Under the pieces are notes generated by a model. The model was not told the DNA's origin. It saw only the letters and a program-made list of their open reading frames with translations, and ran no database searches. From positions 1 through 7,242 of the forward strand of contig JAISJA010000075.1 in assembly GCA_031261765.1 (NCBI GenBank): a stretch of DNA of 7,242 bases, read 5' to 3'. The translations under genes and the position numbers were made by a program. Position 1 is the stretch's first letter; every line of letters starts with the position of its first letter. Positions 1 to 3,997 of the stretch are shown here, piece after piece. The stretch is from Coriobacteriales bacterium (GTDB lineage: Bacteria; Actinomycetota; Coriobacteriia; Coriobacteriales; UBA8131).

Positions 1-348
1 GCACGCACCGGTTGACCCTGCCGAGAAGAACGCGTCTGCCTCGCCGCTTTTAACCAGCTTGCAACCCACCACAATGGATGAGTCCTTCTTAGCCTTTACC
101 GCGTTAGCGGGGTGCTCCCCCATGTCTATGAACTGTGTGGTTGGATGCGCAGTAACGCTTCCCTTGCGAATGGCGTCGCACTGGCTTGCGCATGGCGATA
201 TGACGTCTTCGGGACCGGTTAGGATGATGGATATATCATCGTTGGAGGCGACTACCTCTTTCACGCCATCCAGAACAACGCTGGGGGCGTCATCGCCACC
301 CAGCGCGTCAACTACAACCTTTATGTTATCTTGGCTTTGCTGCGCCAA
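1..348 (-). CDS. plsX: PlsX, phosphate acyltransferase (N-terminal part, runs off left edge)
   Basis: PlsX converts acyl-ACP and phosphate to acyl-phosphate, the acyl donor for PlsY in phospholipid synthesis, and acts at the inner face of the membrane. The 116 visible residues carry the family's opening signature VVVDALGGDDAP (residues 11-22; usual form DAMGGDxAP). They also show a GEHPANAVKAKKDSS stretch and the SAGSTGA motif near the window edge (usual form SAGNTGA). No ATG lies between the upstream in-frame stop near 378 and the conserved core, so I take TTG at 348, which gives MAQQSQDNIK before the first strand. The ribosome binding site before it is weak, so the start is less sure than the identity. 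The gene follows rpmF on the same strand, as in the common rpmF-plsX pairing. The gap is unusually long and holds a large inverted repeat. Confidence 0.92.
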   Translation of the reverse strand, partial: MAQQSQDNIKVVVDALGGDDAPSVVLDGVKEVVASNDDISIILTGPEDVISPCASQCDAIRKGSVTAHPTTQFIDMGEHPANAVKAKKDSSIVVGCKLVKSGEADAFFSAGSTGAC

Positions 349-381
349 AACAAGTTCTCGCTTAAAAGCTACTTGAAAATC

Positions 382-489
382 GTAAGACTATTTATTCGAA
401 TGCATAGGACACGATAGACTGACCGCAGTTGCCTCTGCGCAATAAGGTCAGGATATCGTGGTCTAGGCGTCGAATAGATAGTTTTTACT
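382..489. repeat. Long imperfect inverted repeat (hairpin) between rpmF and plsX
   Basis: Two arms of about 43 bp, 382-424 and 446-489, are imperfect inverted copies. Well-matched blocks are ACTATTTATTCGA against TCGAATAGATAGT, ACGATA against TATCGT, and CTGACC against GGTCAG. A small apical stem, CGCAG (424-428) with CTGCG (435-439), closes the centre. Several imperfect positions are G-T pairs on the plus strand, or a tandem G-A mismatch, so the plus-strand RNA would fold better than the rpmF-plsX transcript. The right arm runs over the rpmF stop codon. It could be a degenerate miniature mobile element or a structured RNA; I cannot tell which. Confidence 0.75.
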
Positions 490-664
490 CTACAACCAAG
501 ATCTCTTTGCCATTATACGTGCCACAATTTGGGCACACATAATGCGGCAACTTGGCTGCGCCACATTGCGGGCATATTGAGCGTGCGGCTACAGGCGCTT
601 TGTCATTCGCGCTGCGACGGTTGTGCGTACGGATGCGCCCGGTTTTCCTTTTAGGTACTGCCAT
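485..664 (-). CDS. rpmF: 50S ribosomal protein L32
   Basis: This 59-residue protein is a small component of the large ribosomal subunit. It opens with the L32 signature MAVPKRKTGR, followed by a basic Arg/His-rich segment. It then has a zinc ribbon of two CxxC pairs, C31-P-Q-C34 and C44-P-N-C47, so it is the zinc-binding form of L32. Length is normal for the family. I chose ATG at 664 because it begins the conserved MAVPK sequence and has GAAAGGAA about 8 bases upstream. An in-frame extension to 697 would run into a REP-like palindrome and is not credible. Neighbours are xer upstream and plsX downstream, all on the same strand. The coding end is embedded in a large inverted repeat. Confidence 0.97.
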   Translation of the reverse strand: MAVPKRKTGRIRTHNRRSANDKAPVAARSICPQCGAAKLPHYVCPNCGTYNGKEILVVE

Positions 665-695
665 TAAATTATTCCTTTCAGTTGGCTTTGCCGTC

Positions 696-715
696 ATTCC
701 CGCGCAAGCGGGAAT
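696..715. repeat. REP-like palindrome upstream of rpmF
   Basis: ATTCCCGC (696-703) and GCGGGAAT (708-715) form a perfect 8-bp stem around GCAA. It is flanked by GTC on the left and CTAG on the right. This resembles the GTCATTCCC...GGGAATC type of small dispersed palindrome known from many genomes, for example the dRS3 repeats of Neisseria. It sits about 30 bp before the rpmF start codon, inside the leader if transcription comes from upstream. Only one copy of this exact form is present in the window, so its dispersed nature is inferred. Confidence 0.65.
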
Positions 716-847
716 CTAGCCAGAAACCACGCAAAATTGCGGTAATTTACACAGCCTTTAAGTTTACCACATTATGCGCGCGGGTGTTCATGCACGTGAA
801 CGCTCAGACATCCGGGCGCGTTCAGGCGCATTCGTGCACACTCGGGC

Positions 848-1882
848 TCAGGCGCGCGGATGCGCTTGCCTGTGTTCCTCTTTAAGGTGCGTCACCGACA
901 GGTGCGTGTATATCTGCGTGGTAGACAGGTTAGAATGCCCCAGCAGCTCCTGCACGCTGCGCAGATCGGCGCCGCCCTCTAGCATGTCGGTCGCGAACGT
1001 ATGGCGCATGGCGTGTGGGGACAGGCTCGCGTCCGCGCCAGACTTACGCACCATACGTTTGAACGCCGCGCGCATGCTGTCCGCGCTCATTGGCTTTCCA
1101 CGATTCGACAAGAACAGCATGTCATTTGCGTTGGCGGCGGAGCCATGTGTGTCATCACCTGTATGGGCGACCGGGTTCGCGCTTGGCGCGTTGGCGGCGG
1201 TACCTGCGCCCACCGCGTTGGCGGTGGAGCCATGTGTGCCTGTAGCGGCGCGCGCGACCAGCATCGGACGCGCGTCACGCAGATATGCGCGCAGGGCCTG
1301 TAGCGCTATATCGTAAATGGGCACTATCCGCTCTTTGCTGCCCTTGCCAAAAAGCTTCACCTGCCCTTGCGCGAAGTCCACGTCGCCTATGTGCAACCCG
1401 GCCGCCTCAGATATCCTGGCGCCGCTTGCATACAGAAACTCGATAAGCGCGTGGTCGCGGACCTCCAGCGGATCTGCCGGCCGGTCCTTATCCAAAAGGT
1501 TTTCTAAGTCCTCGCGACTTGCGACGTGTGGCAAGCTGCGCGGTATCTTAGGACCGCTTATAACGCTGGTGGGGTCGTTTTCCATGTGTCCGGTTTCCAC
1601 CAGCCATTCGCAAAAGGACTTTATCGCCGATAAATGTCTGTTCACCGTCGAGCGGGCCTTGTGCTGCCTGTCCATGTTGGCAAGGTAGCGACGTAATATC
1701 TTATGGTCAAGCGATTGTATTGTTATACTATTATCGCTTAGCCACTCGCCGAACTCGCGCAGGTCGCACTCGTATGCCCTTTGCGTGTGCGCCGAATAGT
1801 TGCGCTCAGCCACCAGTGAGTGTATGAACTCTGCAGCAAGCGCGGCGTATTTATCGGCATTGTCTTTCTTGTTAAATACCAT
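848..1882 (-). CDS. xerC: Tyrosine site-specific recombinase, XerC/XerD type
   Basis: Xer recombinases resolve chromosome dimers at dif during division. The N-terminal SAM-like DNA-binding domain spans about residues 12-100. The catalytic domain has the full set of active residues: R156 (GARISE), K180 (GKGSKER), H290 and R293 (SPHAMRH), H316 (LGHSN) and the nucleophile Y325 (TTQIYTHL). The C-terminus ends in the typical HPRA. At 344 residues it is about 45 longer than E. coli XerC/XerD. The excess is a Gly/Ala/Thr/Asn-rich insertion at about 212-252, between the Lys beta-hairpin and the HxxR motif, and it is encoded by DNA repeats. ATG 1882 has GGGA upstream. The stop codon of the antitoxin gene lies only 11 bp before it, so the two are probably cotranscribed. 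GHSNLSTTQIYTHL resembles XerC somewhat more than XerD. The housekeeping role is likely, but the C-versus-D assignment is not firm. Confidence 0.93.
   Translation of the reverse strand: MVFNKKDNADKYAALAAEFIHSLVAERNYSAHTQRAYECDLREFGEWLSDNSITIQSLDHKILRRYLANMDRQHKARSTVNRHLSAIKSFCEWLVETGHMENDPTSVISGPKIPRSLPHVASREDLENLLDKDRPADPLEVRDHALIEFLYASGARISEAAGLHIGDVDFAQGQVKLFGKGSKERIVPIYDIALQALRAYLRDARPMLVARAATGTHGSTANAVGAGTAANAPSANPVAHTGDDTHGSAANANDMLFLSNRGKPMSADSMRAAFKRMVRKSGADASLSPHAMRHTFATDMLEGGADLRSVQELLGHSNLSTTQIYTHLSVTHLKEEHRQAHPRA
1128..1238. repeat. Imperfect direct repeats inside the Xer gene
   Basis: The 13-bp core GCGTTGGCGG(C/T)GG occurs three times, at 1128-1140, 1188-1200 and 1215-1227. The first and third copies continue identically through AGCCATGTGTG. 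Translated on the minus strand, these give THGSTANA, TAANA and THGSAANA within the low-complexity insertion of the recombinase. Spacings are 60 and 27 bp, both multiples of three, so the reading frame is kept. Confidence 0.85.
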
Positions 1883-1893
1883 AGTTATCCCAC

Positions 1894-2223
1894 TTATGCT
1901 GCCATTCTATTTAATGTGGCCAATGGAACCGCGCTTGTTCTTTGTTCATACAAAGAAGTGTCAACACTTATGATGTTTACACCAAGTGTATATTCAAACT
2001 TGGCAAGTGTCTTTATTGTCATGTTTGCATTGCCACTTAAAAGTTGGCTTATATATGAACGCGTAACTCCCATTCTCTTTGCCAAATCGGTTTGAGAAAG
2101 GCCTTGTCTTTCCATCTCGGCGGCTATGGATAACACTATGTCAAGGTTGCGCTCGTGCGCCAGACTATCGGCCGTTTCATAGTTGTCCATTTTGCCATAT
2201 AGACTATAGTCTGTTTCAATCAC
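1894..2223 (-). CDS. HTH (Xre/HigA-type) antitoxin
   Basis: This 109-residue protein has a central Xre-family helix-turn-helix at about residues 42-84, including LSQTDLAKRMGVTRSYISQ followed by LLSG. Its N-terminal region is acidic and tyrosine-rich, and it has a short C-terminal tail. I chose GTG 2223 rather than the longer ATG 2241 form because AGGAG lies 7 bases before the GTG and inside the extended N-terminus. With GTG the reading frame overlaps the toxin stop by 8 bp, in the arrangement GTGATTGA, typical of translational coupling. In known HigBA-type pairs the antitoxin neutralises the toxin and represses the shared promoter. A candidate operator lies in front of the toxin. xer starts 11 bp after its stop. 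The gene is visibly AT-richer than xer or ffh, which suggests acquisition. Confidence 0.82.
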   Translation of the reverse strand: MIETDYSLYGKMDNYETADSLAHERNLDIVLSIAAEMERQGLSQTDLAKRMGVTRSYISQLLSGNANMTIKTLAKFEYTLGVNIISVDTSLYEQRTSAVPLATLNRMAA

Positions 2224-2656
2224 AATGCTTCTCCTTTTCATATAGACTCACGGCGATCTTCTCCAACCGTTTTGCTCTCTTCACAACTTCAGGCGGTATT
2301 TGTCCTGTTCCCTTGTGACCGTCAAAAGCAAACAACATAATGACATTTGAGCAATCATCTACGGCACAACACATAACCCGTTTCACGCTGCTTGGTTCCT
2401 TTAACTCATAAATATTATCTCCAATAGACCTTAAACGACCTATCTTGATAAATAAACCTGTTCCAGCTCTGGCGAGTTTATTGCACGTTATAAGAAACTT
2501 CTTATAACTATTTGCTGCTTTACGACTTGATTCCCATTCGTCTATAAAGTCTTTCGCACCAATGCGAGTTAGAAGCAGGACTTCTATACGAGATGCCAGC
2601 ACCTTTCTTCTTAAGACGTAATCATCATATTGTTGTTTAGTTATATCTAAACACAT
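2216..2656 (-). CDS. RelE/HigB-like toxin (phage Gp49-like family)
   Basis: The protein has 146 residues. Its C-terminal half follows the Gp49/HigB pattern: NIYELKEPSSVKRVMCCAV (81-99), then a hydrophobic strand IMLFAFDGHKGTGQIPP (106-122) and a basic helix VVKRAKRLEKI. In that family this is the ribosome-dependent mRNA-cleaving toxin fold. The N-terminal 60 residues form a charged helical extension, which makes it longer than the usual 100-120 residues. I chose ATG 2656 because GAAAGG lies 6 bases upstream. A GTG at 2686 would place the start inside a palindromic operator. It is toxin-first, followed by an HTH antitoxin with an 8-bp overlap, as in higBA loci. Family assignment rests on motif pattern, gene order and size; activity is inferred. 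Confidence 0.75.
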   Translation of the reverse strand: MCLDITKQQYDDYVLRRKVLASRIEVLLLTRIGAKDFIDEWESSRKAANSYKKFLITCNKLARAGTGLFIKIGRLRSIGDNIYELKEPSSVKRVMCCAVDDCSNVIMLFAFDGHKGTGQIPPEVVKRAKRLEKIAVSLYEKEKHCD

Positions 2657-2673
2657 AAAACGCCTTTCGTCAA

Positions 2674-2688
2674 CAGTGAATTTCACTG
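2674..2688. promoter_or_regulatory. Probable operator of the toxin-antitoxin pair
   Basis: CAGTGAA-T-TTCACTG is a perfect inverted repeat of 7 bp with a one-base centre, ending 18 bp before the toxin start codon. Half of it, AGTGAATT, recurs at 2714-2721 in the presumed promoter. HTH antitoxins of this type usually bind such palindromes to repress their own operon. Binding here is inferred. Confidence 0.55.
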
Positions 2689-2703
2689 CGGGTCTTTATG
2701 GAG

Positions 2704-2732
2704 AGTATATCGTAGTGAATTGGCTGCTTGCG
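2704..2732 (-). promoter_or_regulatory. Candidate promoter of the toxin-antitoxin-xer operon
   Basis: A -10 like TATACT lies at 2709-2704 on the minus strand. At 17 bp spacing the -35 position falls on CGCAAG (2732-2727), which is poor. TTGCGC at 20 bp spacing is the alternative. The start would be near 2697, just upstream of the palindrome. Weak -35, so low confidence. Confidence 0.3.
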
Positions 2733-2737
2733 CAAGC
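2726..2737. repeat. 12-bp perfect palindrome GCTTGCGCAAGC
   Basis: A perfect palindrome lies in the -35 region upstream of the toxin gene. Its core with flank, CTTGCGCAAGCGC, recurs at 2809-2821 inside the 3' end of the DUF1648-type gene. It may be a second regulatory site or chance. Confidence 0.4.
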
Positions 2738-2775
2738 GCGGGGCATATACTTATTGTTGGTAGAACCAATTGTGA

Positions 2776-3321
2776 TTATGACATTACGGAGCTGTTGTTA
2801 AGTAGCATCTTGCGCAAGCGCAACACGAACCACAGGGCAGACGCCAGCACGACAAGCACGAACGGCACGACCATGCCCACGATGACCGGGGCACTTAATA
2901 GGCTTAAATCCATAAGCAGGAACATGGCGCAAATGAATGCCATGGCTATGCAGCATATAAACAGAAGGAACGCGCTTACGGCGCGCCTGAAACCCGCGAT
3001 GTGCACCAAGTCGTGCCGCGAACCGCGCACTATGACCGTGCGATGCGTGAAACGCAATATAAGGTATACGAACGTGAATACGGCGGCCATCATGGCCTCA
3101 AGGCCTAGGGGCAGGCCAATGGTTATGGGTCCTTTCTGCACGTACCCTATTATCACACCGTTGCGTATCTGGTTTGGAACCATGTTTGGTATCTGTGGCC
3201 ATACGTAGTAGAATATAACGGCGCTAAGCGCTATTATCGCAATGTAGATAAGGAGCCACCATGCGCGTATGACGTTGTCGCTTGGTTCTATGTCGACTTT
3301 GCCGCTGATGGGACACTTCAC
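2776..3321 (-). CDS. DUF1648-type four-helix membrane protein
   Basis: This 181-residue integral membrane protein has four predicted helices at about 20-40, 67-90, 114-136 and 144-168. The first helix and the loop after it, with VWPQIPNMVPNQ (40-51), match the DUF1648 pattern, where a helix is followed by a P-x-x-P/N-type loop. Members include SdpI-like immunity proteins and many uncharacterised membrane proteins; I cannot assign a role. The start is doubtful. GTG 3321 is the only start codon between the upstream in-frame stop near 3400 and Met47, but it has no ribosome binding site. It begins two bases after the end of a tRNA-derived 25-bp repeat. The original 5' end and promoter may have been replaced by that insertion, or translation may begin elsewhere. 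It is followed by 119 bp and then the toxin gene. Confidence 0.7.
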   Translation of the reverse strand: MKCPISGKVDIEPSDNVIRAWWLLIYIAIIALSAVIFYYVWPQIPNMVPNQIRNGVIIGYVQKGPITIGLPLGLEAMMAAVFTFVYLILRFTHRTVIVRGSRHDLVHIAGFRRAVSAFLLFICCIAMAFICAMFLLMDLSLLSAPVIVGMVVPFVLVVLASALWFVLRLRKMLLNNSSVMS

Positions 3322-3322
3322 T

Positions 3323-3347
3323 TTTTGTATGGTGCGGGCGAAAGGAT
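3323..3347. repeat. 25-bp direct repeat of the tRNA-Leu 3' end, distal copy
   Basis: The 25 bases from TTTTGTATGG to GAAAGGAT are identical to 3494-3518, where they form the 3' end of the tRNA-Leu gene (T-stem, acceptor strand and CCA) plus seven bases beyond it. Identity stops inside the T-loop. Orientation is the same as in the tRNA gene. Confidence 0.9.
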
Positions 3348-3458
3348 CTGCAAAATCGCTTCGCGATTTCGTGTGCTGCGCTCGGCCTATCGGCCGTGCT
3401 CACACCGAAACGCGCCACTGGCGCGTTTCGCCTTCTCAGGTTCAAATCCTTTTGCTCG
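3335..3458 (+). other. Structured multi-hairpin cassette next to tRNA-Leu (mobile repeat or ncRNA)
   Basis: On the plus strand, 3335-3347 pairs with 3446-3458 in a 13-bp stem with two G-T wobbles. It encloses three consecutive hairpins. The first is AAATCGC-TTC-GCGATTT (3353-3369). The second is CGGCC-TATC-GGCCG (3383-3396), with an outer GTGTG (3371-3375) pairing with CACAC (3401-3405). The third is an 11-bp perfect stem, CGAAACGCGCC with GGCGCGTTTCG (3406-3430), around ACT. Both closing arms are tRNA-Leu 3' end sequence, the right one inverted and diverged. No protein is encoded. Two readings remain: a non-autonomous repeat element that targets tRNA ends, or a structured RNA. Wobble pairs favour the plus strand as the folded one. 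Confidence 0.7.
3438..3452. repeat. 15-bp inverted copy of the tRNA-Leu T-arm
   Basis: AGGTTCAAATCCTTT is the exact reverse complement of the plus-strand tRNA-Leu T-arm region at 3512-3526. Similarity continues weakly into GCTCG (against GCCCG of the acceptor strand) and an A-rich tail. It forms part of the right arm of the structured cassette. Confidence 0.8.
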
Positions 3459-3466
3459 TCATATGT

Positions 3467-3494
3467 AAAAAATACCCCTTGCAGAGCATTGGGT
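3467..3494 (-). terminator. Candidate terminator of tRNA-Leu
   Basis: On the minus strand, ACCC (3494-3491) pairs with GGGT (3477-3474) around a small TGC-TCT-GCA stem, followed by ATTTTTTA (3473-3466). The stem is short, but the six-T run directly after it and the position 7 bp past the tRNA CCA support it. Confidence 0.45.
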
Positions 3495-3518
3495 TTTGTA
3501 TGGTGCGGGCGAAAGGAT
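3494..3518. repeat. 25-bp direct repeat, copy within the tRNA-Leu gene
   Basis: This is the tRNA-side member of the perfect 25-bp pair, 171 bp from the copy at 3323-3347. It covers the 3' end of the tRNA gene and seven bases beyond it. Confidence 0.9.
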
Positions 3519-3585
3519 TTGAACCTTCACGAGTCTCCTCACAAGATCCTTAGTCTTGCGCGTCTGCCAATTCCGCCACGCCCGC
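3501..3585 (-). tRNA. tRNA-Leu, anticodon AAG
   Basis: The 85-nt class II tRNA has its CCA end encoded. The acceptor stem GCGGGCG pairs fully with CGCCCGC. The D-arm contains the usual AATTGGCAGA loop. The anticodon stem CAAGA/TCTTG encloses the 7-base loop CTAAGGA, so the anticodon is AAG at 3551-3549, with U33 before it and G37 after it. The variable arm has a GAG/CTC stem around GAGA, as expected for leucine. The T-arm is GAAGG-TTCAAAT-CCTTT with one G-U pair. Position 34 is normally G in this isoacceptor (GAG). A34 would read CUU only, unless deaminated to inosine. The gene lies directly downstream of secG, as leuU does in E. coli. A -10 like TATAAT precedes it by 18 bp. Confidence 0.95.
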
Positions 3586-3603
3586 TTATCAACAACAAAT
3601 ATT

Positions 3604-3609
3604 ATTATA
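3604..3609 (-). promoter_or_regulatory. Candidate -10 element of the tRNA-Leu promoter
   Basis: A perfect TATAAT (minus strand, 3609-3604) lies 18 bp upstream of the mature tRNA 5' end, in an AT-rich stretch after the secG stop codon. No good -35 is seen at 16-18 bp, since that position lies in the secG stop region. Some expression may also come from secG read-through. Confidence 0.45.
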
Positions 3610-3622
3610 CTAGAAACAAGAA

Positions 3623-3895
3623 TTAAGAGCCCGTGTTACCGGCTGACCCGGCCGGGTAAATGATCATCAACACGACGACGGAAACGAAGAATATGATGGC
3701 CACCACTACCGTCAAGCGGTCAAGGTTCTTCTGGATGGTTCCCGTGCCGGTGGTGTTGTTGTACAGCTGCCCGGCTATGATGTCAGACAGCCCGGCACCC
3801 TTACCGGAGTGCATAAGCACGAGTATAGTGAGCAATATGGCTGAAATCAGCCATATAACCAGCACTATTATCAAAACCCAAAGTGGAACAATCAC
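3623..3895 (-). CDS. secG: Preprotein translocase subunit SecG
   Basis: SecG is a small subunit of the SecYEG channel and assists SecA-driven export across the cytoplasmic membrane. This 90-residue protein has the family layout. The first helix is at about 4-28, followed by the conserved cytoplasmic loop with HSGKGAGLS (29-37). A polar Asn/Thr/Gly stretch follows, then KNLDRLT and the second helix at 61-80. The tail is short and Gly/Ser-rich. The GTG start at 3895 has GGAGA 6 bases upstream and gives the expected length. It lies about 100 bp after ffh on the same strand, with a hairpin between them, and is followed within 40 bp by tRNA-Leu. Confidence 0.95.
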   Translation of the reverse strand: MIVPLWVLIIVLVIWLISAILLTILVLMHSGKGAGLSDIIAGQLYNNTTGTGTIQKNLDRLTVVVAIIFFVSVVVLMIIYPAGSAGNTGS

Positions 3896-3934
3896 GCTTT
3901 TCTCCTATATATCCCTTTAAATAGTAACTACGTT

Positions 3935-3959
3935 AAAACCGTTGGCCTATGCCAAACGG
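3935..3959 (-). terminator. Candidate terminator after ffh
   Basis: On the minus strand, CCGTTTGGC (3959-3951), a loop ATAG and GCCAACGG (3946-3939) form a stem with one bulged base, followed by TTTTAA. The U-run is short, so it may be a weak or partial terminator between ffh and secG. Confidence 0.5.
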
Positions 3960-3997
3960 CATATTTGAACGACATACGTTTATAATTTTACAACAAT

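Noticed and set aside
1128..1238. CRISPR-like spacing of repeats
   Set aside because: Only three imperfect short copies at irregular spacing, all in frame within a protein gene.
774..1316. Plus-strand frames opposite the Xer gene
   Set aside because: They are Cys/Arg-rich shadows of a clearly identified recombinase with intact catalytic residues.
848..3518. Integrative element with the Xer protein as integrase and tRNA-Leu as attachment site
   Set aside because: The two 25-bp copies enclose only the cassette and not the recombinase gene. The protein has Xer length plus a small insertion and lacks an integrase arm-binding domain, so a housekeeping role is more likely.
3269..3626. Plus-strand frames with GRKDLNLHE-like peptide
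   Set aside because: They are the antisense reading of the tRNA-Leu gene and cassette. This peptide type is a well-known spurious product opposite tRNA genes.
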